NCBI RefSeq assembly: GCF_004349085.1
Contig: NZ_SMFM01000001.1
Coordinates: forward strand, 1 to 64,000
Length of the DNA: 64,000 nucleotides
Direction of reading: 5' to 3'
From: Flavobacterium caseinilyticum
GTDB lineage: Bacteria > Bacteroidota > Bacteroidia > Flavobacteriales > Flavobacteriaceae
Shown piece after piece: positions 55,301-63,235 of this stretch; the first letter of the stretch is position 1; the number at the start of each line of letters is the position of its first letter. A program made the translations under genes and the position numbers. The notes under the pieces are model-generated. The model did no database searches, was not told where the DNA came from, and was given only the letters and a program-made list of their open reading frames with translations.

Positions 55301-55334
55301 AAACTACAACATCAAAAATGTTGTAGTTTTTTTT
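55301..55334 (+). terminator. Terminator after the eRF1-like gene
   Basis: AAACTACAACAT pairs with ATGTTGTAGTTT around a 4-base loop and is followed by a long T run. Confidence 0.85.
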
Positions 55335-55460
55335 ATGTTATTAATAATTAAAAAGCACAAAAAAGTACTAAATACAAAGAGAAGTCAAGATCTATACTAG
55401 TTTTTCCTTTACTTTACGGATAAATGCATATATTGAATTCCATAAGATGACAGACTGTTT

Positions 55461-57428
55461 ATGAGAACCGGAAAACAAAAAATAATTCTTGCCGTAAATA
55501 CAATTTTTGTATTATTTGCAGTCGTAATTATTACTTTTTATGTATTTCGCGATGCCGTTTTAAAGCAAACCGTCGCCAAGGTTTCCCACGAAATGGAAAC
55601 AGAATACAATAGTACATTTTTGGTAAAAAAAGCAGCATTCGATGGATTATCCGGATTAAGCCTTACCGATATATCAATAATTCCAAAAAATGCTGATACT
55701 CTTTTTAAAATACAAAAACTAAAAACGAGTATTAATTTATGGCGCTTGATTACTGGTGATCTTCAATTGGGAACTTTAGAAATAAAAAATGGTTTTGTCC
55801 AACTTGTCAAAAAAGGAAAAGTGACAAACTATGATGCTTTTCTAAAAAAAGACAATCAGGAAGTAACAAGCGACGAGAAAAAACATTACGCTCGGTCTAC
55901 CTACAGACTCATTTCAAAAGCACTGAATTTAGTCCCGACGGATATGATTCTGGACAATCTTTCTTTCCGAATTAATGATAATGGGAAAAAAGCAACTATC
56001 AATTTTCAAAAATTGCGATTGGTCAACAAGCAATTGGAAACTTCGATAAAAGTTCAAACCAACACTCTTTCTCAACGCTGGAAAATTAAAGGTTTTGCTG
56101 ATCCAAGGAATAAAAAAGCCGATATCCGTTTCGTAAATATGGACTCTGGCGCAATAAAAATGCCCTATTTAGACGAGCGCTTCAACCTGAAATCGAGTTT
56201 TGATTCCATTCGATTAAATATTCAAAACATAGATAAAGACGGTGAGGAATTGCATATTGATGGCTTCATGGCTATTGCCAATTTAAAAATCAACCATCCG
56301 AAAATTGCCAGCAAAGATGTCATTCTTAGAAATGCCAGATTCGATTACCGATTCTTATTGGGTTCTGAATTTATTTCGATTGACAGCAGCTCAACGGTTG
56401 AGTTAAATAAAATAAAATTTCATCCTTATGCAGCTTATGAAACCGAAAAAGACACCATTTATAAACTCAAAATAAGCATCCCAAAAATGAATGCGCAGGA
56501 TTTCATCTCTTCGCTTCCTGACGGTTTATTTACCAATTTTCAAGGTATGAAAGCCACAGGTACTTTTGATTATAAACTAAATTTTGCCTTTAATAAAAAC
56601 AAACCCAATCAACTAGTTTTTGACAGTAAACTGAAAAAAGAAAATCTAAAAATCACCAAATATGGCGAAGCCAACCTCAATAAACTCAATGGCGAATTTG
56701 TCTATCGCGCACTTATAAAAAACGTCCTGCAACGTCCGGTTTTAGTCGGTTCGGCCAATCCAAATTACACACCGCTGGACCAAATTTCGCCATACTTAAG
56801 AAAGTCGGTTTTGACTACAGAAGATCCTTCTTTCTTTTCGCACCATGGTTTTATCAACGAAGCATTCAAACAATCCATCATCAAAAACATAAAAACCAAA
56901 AAATTCTCACGCGGCGCCAGTACTATCAGCATGCAATTAGTAAAAAATGCTTTTCTGAGTCGGGAGAAAACTGTATCCCGTAAACTGGAAGAGATTTTAT
57001 TGGTTTATATTCTGGAAAACAACCGAATTGTAAGCAAAGAACGCATGCTTGAAGTGTATTTTAATATCATCGAATGGGGTCCAAATGTATATGGAATTGG
57101 CGAAGCGAGTCAGTTTTATTTCCAAAAAACGCCTTCGGAATTATCATTAAATGAATGCTTGTATCTCGCCCGAATTATTCCAAGTCCTAAAAAATTCATG
57201 TATCAATTTAACGATCAAGGCATGTTGAAAGATTTTGCCGTGAAACAAGAATCGTTCTTAACCAATATTATGCTCCGAAGAGGACTTTTGACTGCTGAAG
57301 ATACGATTTATAAGTCCTTACCGATATTGATTTCGGGGCCTGCAAAATCTTTTATCAAATTTAAGGTACAAGATTCAACACAAATAAAAGTGGATTCTTT
57401 AGCCGTTGATGATGAATTTGATCTTTAA
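55461..57428 (+). CDS. GT51 peptidoglycan transglycosylase with AsmA-like periplasmic region
   Basis: A 655-residue membrane-anchored protein. One N-terminal transmembrane segment (about 8-28) is followed by a large beta-rich region (about 35-410) that resembles AsmA-type domains (KTSINLWRLITGDLQLGTLEIKNG). The GT51 domain (about 415-600) has the catalytic motif TTEDPSFFSHHG, then RGASTISMQLVKNAF and ARIIPSPKKF. There is no transpeptidase domain, so it is a monofunctional glycan polymerase, apart from the unusual periplasmic part. It would polymerise lipid II at the inner-membrane surface. The AsmA call is by pattern only. Confidence 0.85.
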   Translation: MRTGKQKIILAVNTIFVLFAVVIITFYVFRDAVLKQTVAKVSHEMETEYNSTFLVKKAAFDGLSGLSLTDISIIPKNADTLFKIQKLKTSINLWRLITGDLQLGTLEIKNGFVQLVKKGKVTNYDAFLKKDNQEVTSDEKKHYARSTYRLISKALNLVPTDMILDNLSFRINDNGKKATINFQKLRLVNKQLETSIKVQTNTLSQRWKIKGFADPRNKKADIRFVNMDSGAIKMPYLDERFNLKSSFDSIRLNIQNIDKDGEELHIDGFMAIANLKINHPKIASKDVILRNARFDYRFLLGSEFISIDSSSTVELNKIKFHPYAAYETEKDTIYKLKISIPKMNAQDFISSLPDGLFTNFQGMKATGTFDYKLNFAFNKNKPNQLVFDSKLKKENLKITKYGEANLNKLNGEFVYRALIKNVLQRPVLVGSANPNYTPLDQISPYLRKSVLTTEDPSFFSHHGFINEAFKQSIIKNIKTKKFSRGASTISMQLVKNAFLSREKTVSRKLEEILLVYILENNRIVSKERMLEVYFNIIEWGPNVYGIGEASQFYFQKTPSELSLNECLYLARIIPSPKKFMYQFNDQGMLKDFAVKQESFLTNIMLRRGLLTAEDTIYKSLPILISGPAKSFIKFKVQDSTQIKVDSLAVDDEFDL

Positions 57429-57498
57429 TGCTGAAGATTTAACCACAAATTTCACGAAGAAAGCGCCAAGTTCACGAAGGTTTAAATTTACTATTATA

Positions 57499-57559
57499 TT
57501 GTCATTCCGACAAAGGAGGAATCCCATCATGGTAGATTCCTCCTTTGTCGGAATGACAA
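57499..57559. repeat. 25-bp inverted repeat between convergent genes
   Basis: The arms, running from TTGTCATTCCGACAAAGG to GGAATC and back, are complementary over 25 bases around an 11-base loop that itself contains CCAT/ATGG. It lies between the GT51 gene and the convergent aldo/keto reductase. It could act as a bidirectional terminator. The words GTCATTCCGAC and GGAGGAATC recur in intergenic repeats of several Bacteroidota. Confidence 0.8.
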
Positions 57560-57575
57560 AAAATGATTTTTTAAT

Positions 57576-58613
57576 TTATGGTGCCGGATCAGGAATCACA
57601 GCCTGCACTTCATCAATCGCTTTTAGAATTTCATCCGAGAGCGACACTTGAATCGTATCAATATTCTCTTTAAGTTGATCCAATGTTGTCGCGCCAATAA
57701 TTGTGCTGGTAACAAACTGCTGTTGTTCGATAAACGCCAAAGACAATTCCGTTAAAGTCAGTCCGTTTTTGTTGGCTATTTCCTTATACAAACGAGTAGC
57801 TTCGGTACTTTGTGCGCTGTTGTATCTAGAATACTGCGGAAACAATTTGATTCTGGCGTTTGGATGATTTTCGCCAGTAAGGAATTTACCGGACAAAACT
57901 CCAAAAGCCATCGGCGAATACGCCAATAAACCAACTTTTTCTCGCAGACAAATTTCAGCCGAACCGTTTTCAAAAAGTCGGTTTAATAAAGAATATGGAT
58001 TTTGAATCGTTTTTACTCTTGGCAGATTGCTGTATTTACTTTCTTCCAGAAAACGCATAATCCCCCAAGGATTTTCGTTTGAAAGTCCGATATATTTGAT
58101 TTTTCCTTCTTTAATAAAACCGTCTAATGTCTCGAGAACGGTGTGAATATTATCTTCCCAAGCATCATCCTGCACTTTGAAACCTCGTTGTCCAAAATAG
58201 TTGGTTTTGCGTTCCGGCCAATGCAATTGGTACACATCAATATAATCCGTTTGTAAGCGTTGTAAACTATTATCCAATGCAAATTTGATGCTGGCTGGGG
58301 AGAAATCTAATTTTTCTCTCATGTATTCAAAATTTGGATTGGGCCCGGCAATTTTAGATGCCAAAACTATTTCCTCTCTTTTTCCTGTTTTTTTAAACCA
58401 GGTTCCAAGGATTTTCTCGGTGCTGCCGTACGTTTCCTCACGCGCGGGAACAGAATACATTTCTGCAGTGTCAAAAAAATTGACTCCATTTTCTAAGGCA
58501 TAATCCATTTGGGCATGACCGTCAGCTTCTGTGTTTTGTTGTCCAAAAGTCATGGTTCCAAGGCAAATTTTGCTGACTTTTACATCAGTATTGGGCAAAG
58601 TAGTGTATTTCAT
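57576..58613 (-). CDS. Aldo/keto reductase
   Basis: A 345-residue NADPH-dependent oxidoreductase of the Tas-like aldo/keto reductase group. The catalytic tetrad is in place: D48, Y53, K87 and H131 (FFDTAEMYS, LASKIAG, QLHWPE). The C-terminal IIGATTLDQLKENI is the usual cofactor phosphate-binding region. The substrate cannot be inferred; homologues reduce assorted aldehydes and ketones. It is a single gene with a -7 box at 58647-58654, and its 3' end faces the palindrome at 57499-57559. Confidence 0.93.
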   Translation of the reverse strand: MKYTTLPNTDVKVSKICLGTMTFGQQNTEADGHAQMDYALENGVNFFDTAEMYSVPAREETYGSTEKILGTWFKKTGKREEIVLASKIAGPNPNFEYMREKLDFSPASIKFALDNSLQRLQTDYIDVYQLHWPERKTNYFGQRGFKVQDDAWEDNIHTVLETLDGFIKEGKIKYIGLSNENPWGIMRFLEESKYSNLPRVKTIQNPYSLLNRLFENGSAEICLREKVGLLAYSPMAFGVLSGKFLTGENHPNARIKLFPQYSRYNSAQSTEATRLYKEIANKNGLTLTELSLAFIEQQQFVTSTIIGATTLDQLKENIDTIQVSLSDEILKAIDEVQAVIPDPAP

Positions 58614-58646
58614 ATTTTAAGGAAATTGTATTTTATTTTTCGAAAA

Positions 58647-58654
58647 CAAAGATA
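58647..58654 (-). promoter_or_regulatory. -7 box of the aldo/keto reductase gene
   Basis: It reads TATCTTTG on the minus strand, 33 bases before the ATG. Confidence 0.55.
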
Positions 58655-58725
58655 AAATTAGTTTGTCATTACGATTTAGTGTTAACAGTAAATTGAGAAA
58701 AGTTTACAGCATGTTAAAAAAATAT

Positions 58726-58787
58726 AACCGCTAATTAGCGAATTAAAAACCCCTCAAACGAAGGATAAAATTAGCGAATTAGCGGTT
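58726..58787. repeat. Palindromic repeat with AACCGCTAATT ends
   Basis: AACCGCTAATT (58726-58736) is mirrored by AATTAGCGGTT (58777-58787); inner words AGCGAATT repeat on both sides. It belongs to the 391-base gap between the aldo/keto reductase and the OmpA-like gene. Confidence 0.65.
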
Positions 58788-58808
58788 AAGAAAAAGTCCT
58801 TTTTTTTA

Positions 58809-58990
58809 ACCATTAAGAGATTAAGTTTTATTACGAATCAACGCTGAATTATCTTAATTCCTTAATGCCGAAACTTATAATTACAAATATTCTGTGAAAA
58901 AATTCTTTTTTAAACCATTAAGACATTGAGCTTCACTTAAGACCAATGCTAAATTTTTTTAATTTCTTACTGGTAAAAATTTATAATTAC
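58809..58990. repeat. Two degenerate tandem copies of a repeat of about 105 bases
   Basis: The words ACCATTAAGA, then TTAAG/TTGAG, then CTTAATT/TTTAATT and finally TTATAATTAC occur in the same order from 58809 and from 58914. Both copies are AT-rich and non-coding, and fill most of the gap downstream of the OmpA-like gene. Confidence 0.55.
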
Positions 58991-59004
58991 TCGATGCTTT
59001 AACC

Positions 59005-59946
59005 TTAATTTATCTCATTCAACATTTCGGCGATTTCGTCTAATCTTGGCGTTAGAATGATTTCGATTCTACGGTTCTTCGCTTTTCCTTCGGCTGTTGC
59101 ATTGCTTCCTAATGGAGAGAATTCTCCTCTTCCAGCCGCAGTAAGATTTTGCTTGTTGATTTTTTTGTTCTCACTCAAAATAGCAACAATTGCTGTAGCT
59201 CTCTTGGTTGATAAATCCCAGTTGTCGGCAATTGGACCTGAAGCCGTGAATGCATCATCATCGGTGTGACCTTCAATAAGTACGGATATATCCGGGTTGT
59301 CACCCAAAACTTTTGCCAATTCTACAACTGCCTTTTTCCCTTCGGAACCTACAGCCCAACTTCCGGAATTAAAAAGCAATTTGTTCTCCATGGACACATA
59401 TACTTTACCGTTTTTCTGTTCTACTGTCAAGCCTTTTCCTTCAAAACTATTCAAGGCTTTGGATAAAGTTTCTTTTAGTTTTTTCATACTGGCTTCTTTG
59501 GCAGCAATCAAATCTTCTAGTTCTTGCAAACGTTGTGCGCTTTTGCTCAATCGGTCTTGTTCTAATGCCAATGCTTTTCCTTTTTCGTCTAATTGCTCCA
59601 GCAAATCACGGTTTTTCTTCATGTTGCTTTGCAAAGCATCTCCGCTGTTTTTTTCTAAAGCCACGTAAGAATCCTGTAAGACTTCGAATTTATTTTGAGC
59701 TGCGGCGTAATCTGCTTTCAATTTATCCAATTCTCCGTTGGATTTACTCAAATCAGTTTTCAAACCATCACGGTCTAATTCTAATTGATTTTTAGCTTTT
59801 AACAAATCAGCGTTTTCATCTGCTAAACTTCTGTTTTCTTTTTTGGAATCGGCGTATTTACTTTCTAAATCATTGTATATTTTCTTGGACACACAGGATG
59901 TTGAAAGTGACAATATCAGTAATCCGACGGAAATTCTTTTTATCAT
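59005..59946 (-). CDS. OmpA-family lipoprotein with coiled coil
   Basis: A 313-residue lipoprotein with lipobox STSC (C18). A long coiled coil (about 20-165) of heptad-rich helix (LEKNSGDALQSNMKKNRDLLEQLDEK) leads to an OmpA-like peptidoglycan-binding domain (about 180-305), with VLIEGHTDDDAF and NRRIEIILTPR as the peptidoglycan contact motifs. Residues after the cysteine are VSKK, without the acidic export signal, so it is probably held in the periplasm, linking outer membrane and cell wall. Upstream lies the structured element at 60003-60108. Confidence 0.92.
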   Translation of the reverse strand: MIKRISVGLLILSLSTSCVSKKIYNDLESKYADSKKENRSLADENADLLKAKNQLELDRDGLKTDLSKSNGELDKLKADYAAAQNKFEVLQDSYVALEKNSGDALQSNMKKNRDLLEQLDEKGKALALEQDRLSKSAQRLQELEDLIAAKEASMKKLKETLSKALNSFEGKGLTVEQKNGKVYVSMENKLLFNSGSWAVGSEGKKAVVELAKVLGDNPDISVLIEGHTDDDAFTASGPIADNWDLSTKRATAIVAILSENKKINKQNLTAAGRGEFSPLGSNATAEGKAKNRRIEIILTPRLDEIAEMLNEIN

Positions 59947-60002
59947 TTTATCTGTTTTTATGTTGTTTATAAATCAAAAATTCAAAATGTATTCAAATGC
60001 CC

Positions 60003-60108
60003 TAGCCCCGATAGAAGTGAAAATCCTTTCCAGTCCTGTACTTGTTTCAGGATTCTAGAAACAAGTTAAGGACTGGAAAGATTGCAACGAATAGCGGGAA
60101 ATAGCTCC
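60003..60108 (-). ncRNA. Flavo-1-like structured intergenic element (copy 3)
   Basis: In xth-sense RNA it begins GGAGCTATTTCCCGCTATTC, has a strong stem (CTTTCCAGTCC against GGACTGGAAAG plus an inner ACTTGTTTC/GAAACAAGT), and ends ATCGGGGCTA. The ends match the copies at 18238-18303 and 38575-38718. It starts 22 bases after the xth stop codon and may end the xth transcript. Confidence 0.55.
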
Positions 60109-60130
60109 TCTTTCGAATGGGCTTCGGAGA

Positions 60131-60892
60131 TTACTCGATTTCCACCAGAATAGGGCAATGGTCTGAATGTATTGCGTCAGCAAGAATAACGGCTCTCTTG
60201 AGTTTATGTTTCAGGGAATCACTGACCAAAGTGTAATCGATACGCCAGCCTTTGTTGTTTGCTCGGGCTCCGGCGCGGTAACTCCACCACGTGTATTGGT
60301 GCGGTTCACTGTTGAACTGGCGAAAACTATCGACAAATCCGGAGTTCATAAATCCGTCGAGCCAAGCCCTTTCTTGCGGTAAAAAACCTGAAACGGTTTT
60401 GTTCCTCACAGGATCATGGATATCAATCGCTTCGTGGCAAATGTTATAATCGCCACAGATAATCAGGTTTGGAATTTCCTTTTTTAGATCATTGATGTAG
60501 TTCTGAAAATCATCCATGAACATGAATTTATGATCCAGCCGCTCGATATTGGTTCCCGATGGCAGGTACAAACTCATAACAGAAAAACCTTCAAAATCAG
60601 CTCGAAGGTTTCTCCCCTCAAAATCCATGTGGTGGATTCCGGTTCCGGGAACTACAGCAGTGGGTTTGATTTTTGAAAGAATAGCCACTCCGCTGTAGCC
60701 TTTTTTTGTCGCCGAATAATAATACTGATACGGATAACCCGCTTTGGTAATGTCGTCAACTGGTATTTGGTCTTCGGTAGCTTTAATTTCCTGCAGACAA
60801 ATAATATCCGGATTTGCGTGCTGCAACCACTCAATAAAGCCTTTTGCAATGGCAGCTCTGAGTCCGTTGACGTTGTATGAAATGATTTTCAT
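60131..60892 (-). CDS. xth: Exodeoxyribonuclease III / AP endonuclease
   Basis: A 253-residue member of the exonuclease III (EEP) family that cuts DNA at abasic sites in base excision repair. Visible markers are the N-terminal SYNVNGLRAAIAKGF with its metal-binding asparagine, CLQEIKA with the metal-binding glutamate, GDYNICHE near 143 and the terminal SDHCPI with the catalytic histidine. It is a single gene, divergent from the OlsF-like gene over 113 bases, with its own -7 box. Confidence 0.97.
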   Translation of the reverse strand: MKIISYNVNGLRAAIAKGFIEWLQHANPDIICLQEIKATEDQIPVDDITKAGYPYQYYYSATKKGYSGVAILSKIKPTAVVPGTGIHHMDFEGRNLRADFEGFSVMSLYLPSGTNIERLDHKFMFMDDFQNYINDLKKEIPNLIICGDYNICHEAIDIHDPVRNKTVSGFLPQERAWLDGFMNSGFVDSFRQFNSEPHQYTWWSYRAGARANNKGWRIDYTLVSDSLKHKLKRAVILADAIHSDHCPILVEIE

Positions 60893-60911
60893 TAATGTTT
60901 TTTTAGTGTTT

Positions 60912-60919
60912 CAAATGTA
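60912..60919 (-). promoter_or_regulatory. -7 box of xth
   Basis: It reads TACATTTG on the minus strand, 19 bases before the ATG. Confidence 0.6.
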
Positions 60920-60972
60920 ATAAAAAAGTAGAAGTTTGGTTCCTAAAAAGGGAAGAAAATGGAGTTTTTTGC

Positions 60973-60980
60973 TACCTTTG
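60973..60980 (+). promoter_or_regulatory. -7 box of the OlsF-like gene
   Basis: TACCTTTG matches TAnnTTTG 25 bases before the ATG at 61006. Confidence 0.6.
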
Positions 60981-61005
60981 TCTCTTGCTCTAAAACAAAT
61001 AATAC

Positions 61006-62808
61006 ATGGGTTTAGTAACCGCCAAAGAAGTTGCAAAAGCGATAAATGTTGATAAGTACGGAGTTTTTGGAACTTTTTCCGGATGGATGTTGATGAAGGT
61101 GCTAAAAATCTCTACATTAAACAAAGTATACAATAGAAACAAACATCTGACTGAGGTTGCCTTTCTCAATGGAATATTGGATGATTTACAAATAAAGTTC
61201 GAAATCCCCGAAGAAGATTTAAAACGCTTGCCAAAAGAAGGAGCTTACATTACGATTTCTAATCATCCGTTAGGAGGAATTGACGGGGTTTTATTATTGA
61301 AATTAATGCTCGAAAGAGAACCTAATTTCAAAATCATTGCCAATTTCCTATTGCACAGAATCGAGCCATTAAAAAAATATATCATGCCGGTGAATCCTTT
61401 TGAAAATCATAAGGATGCTAAATCGAGTGTGGTTGGAATCAAGGAAACATTACGCCATCTCAGCGATGGAAAACCATTAGGCATGTTTCCAGCAGGAGAA
61501 GTGTCTACCTATAAAGACGGGCAATTAATGGTGGACAAACCATGGGAAGAAGGCGCGATTAAAGTAATCCGAAAAGCTCAGGTTCCCGTTGTACCCATCT
61601 ATTTTCATGCTAAAAACAGCCGATTATTTTATTTACTTTCCAAGCTAAGCGGTACTTTAAGAACCGCCAAATTACCTTCGGAAGTGTTTAGCCAAAAGCA
61701 TCGCGTGATAAAAGTACGCATTGGAAAACCCATTTCAGTGAGTGAACAAAATGAGTTTACAACGCTGGAGGACTATTCGGAATTTTTGAGAAAAAAAACG
61801 TATATGCTTGCTAATCCTTTTGAAAAAGAAAGCAAATTATTGACTCCTTCGACTCTAAAACTTCCAAAAAGTCCAAAAAAAATTGTTACTGCTGCAAATG
61901 GAGATGAAATTATTGCCGAGGTTGATGCACTGAGAAATACCGACTGTCGTCTTTTGCAAAGTAAAAACTATGAAGTTTTCTTTGCGGAAGCGACCAAAAT
62001 TCCAGGTATTTTGCATGAAATCGGGCGACTGCGAGAAATTACTTTTCGGGAAGTAGGCGAAGGAACAAATGAATCCATTGATTTAGATAAGCATGACCAA
62101 TATTATCACCACCTGTTTTTATGGGATAGCGATGCTAATAAAATTGCCGGCGCCTATCGGATGGGTTTAGGTTCCCAAATTTATCCGCAATTTGGGATTA
62201 ACGGGTTTTACCTCAACGACCTTTTTCGATTTGAACCGGAACTTTATGACATGATGAGTAAATCCATTGAAATGGGACGCGCTTTCGTTATCAAAGAATA
62301 CCAACAAAAACCAATGCCGCTTTTCCTGCTTTGGAAAGGAATTATGCACACAACTTTGCGTTACCCGGAGCATAAATTTTTGCTGGGAGGCGTGAGCATC
62401 AGCAATCAATTTTCAGATTTCTCAAAATCGCTGATGATTGAATTCATGAAATCCAATTATTACGATCCGTATATTGCACAATACATCCATCCGAAGAAAG
62501 CGTATAAGGTAAAACTGAAAGATGCCGATAAAGATTTCATTTTTGACGAAGCCGAATCCGATCTGAACAAGTTTGATAAAATCATCGATGAGCTGGAACC
62601 GGGAAGTCTGCGTTTACCAGTTTTGATTAAAAAATACATCAAACAAAATGCAAAAGTGGTCGCTTTTAATGTCGATCCGCTATTTAACAATGCCGTTGAC
62701 GGATTAATGTACATCCGAATTGCAGATATTCCGGAAAGCACGATGAAACCCGTTATGGAAGAATTTCAGGCCGAACTGGAACGCAAATTGAGCGAGAAAG
62801 AAGATTGA
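61006..62808 (+). CDS. Bifunctional acyltransferase, OlsF-like (ornithine or related aminolipid synthesis)
   Basis: The 600-residue protein fuses two acyltransferases. The N-terminal PlsC/LPLAT domain (about 60-290) has SNHPLGGID (H87, D93) and MFPAGEVSTYKDG. The C-terminal half (about 320-520) is a GNAT-like hemolysin/OlsB domain (LREITFREVGEGTNESIDLDKHD, then EMGRAFVIKEYQQKP). OlsF enzymes of this layout, including one reported from Flavobacterium johnsoniae, make ornithine lipid by N- and then O-acylation. Ornithine, glycine or serine-glycine lipids are all possible products here. It acts at the inner membrane and is preceded by a perfect TAnnTTTG box. Confidence 0.85.
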   Translation: MGLVTAKEVAKAINVDKYGVFGTFSGWMLMKVLKISTLNKVYNRNKHLTEVAFLNGILDDLQIKFEIPEEDLKRLPKEGAYITISNHPLGGIDGVLLLKLMLEREPNFKIIANFLLHRIEPLKKYIMPVNPFENHKDAKSSVVGIKETLRHLSDGKPLGMFPAGEVSTYKDGQLMVDKPWEEGAIKVIRKAQVPVVPIYFHAKNSRLFYLLSKLSGTLRTAKLPSEVFSQKHRVIKVRIGKPISVSEQNEFTTLEDYSEFLRKKTYMLANPFEKESKLLTPSTLKLPKSPKKIVTAANGDEIIAEVDALRNTDCRLLQSKNYEVFFAEATKIPGILHEIGRLREITFREVGEGTNESIDLDKHDQYYHHLFLWDSDANKIAGAYRMGLGSQIYPQFGINGFYLNDLFRFEPELYDMMSKSIEMGRAFVIKEYQQKPMPLFLLWKGIMHTTLRYPEHKFLLGGVSISNQFSDFSKSLMIEFMKSNYYDPYIAQYIHPKKAYKVKLKDADKDFIFDEAESDLNKFDKIIDELEPGSLRLPVLIKKYIKQNAKVVAFNVDPLFNNAVDGLMYIRIADIPESTMKPVMEEFQAELERKLSEKED

Positions 62809-62831
62809 TTTCCAAATCATATTAAATAGTA

Positions 62832-62879
62832 GCCACGATTTTCACAAATAAACTTAAACTAATTTGTGAAATTCGTGGC
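62832..62879. repeat. Hairpin repeat with GCCACG ends
   Basis: GCCACGATTTTCACAAAT (62832-62849) is mirrored by ATTTGTGAAATTCGTGGC (62862-62879) with one mismatch, around a 12-base loop. It sits 23 bases after the OlsF-like gene, convergent with the TM2 gene, and may terminate both. Confidence 0.7.
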
Positions 62880-62910
62880 AAAAAAAATTTAGAAGGGAAA
62901 TGCTCATATT

Positions 62911-63189
62911 TTAGAACCAGCCTCTTTTACCTACTTGATAGGTTTGATAAAACTCTTCGTCTGTTTTAGTAAGATAAATAATCCCTTCGATAAGACCAAT
63001 TACACCTCCCAGACCGCATGTCACAATACTTATAATCAGTTGTATAATTCCCTCTTGAGTATATCCCAAAATAAACTTATGAATTCCCAAATATCCTAAA
63101 AGGATTGCCAGCACTCCTGCAACAATTTTTTTATTTTCCGGCCTGTTAACCGGTGTGTTATTCCAGTGTTCAATTTTTTGATTTTCCAT
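62911..63189 (-). CDS. TM2-domain membrane protein
   Basis: A 92-residue protein with the TM2 domain: two transmembrane helices (about 22-38 and 46-75) linked by GYLGIHKFILGYTQEGI, the conserved short turn. TM2 proteins are widespread in bacteria, and no common function is known. The N-terminus is polar (MENQKIEHWNNTPVNRPENKK). It is separated from the next upstream gene by 46 bases and may be co-transcribed with it. Confidence 0.85.
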   Translation of the reverse strand: MENQKIEHWNNTPVNRPENKKIVAGVLAILLGYLGIHKFILGYTQEGIIQLIISIVTCGLGGVIGLIEGIIYLTKTDEEFYQTYQVGKRGWF

Positions 63190-63235
63190 AGATTTATTTT
63201 AAAGGATTATTTTTCAGTTATTAAAAATATAAAAA

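Noticed and set aside
57406..57651. Open frame across the palindrome after the GT51 gene
   Set aside because: It runs through the inverted repeat and into the antisense of the aldo/keto reductase gene; composition is not protein-like.
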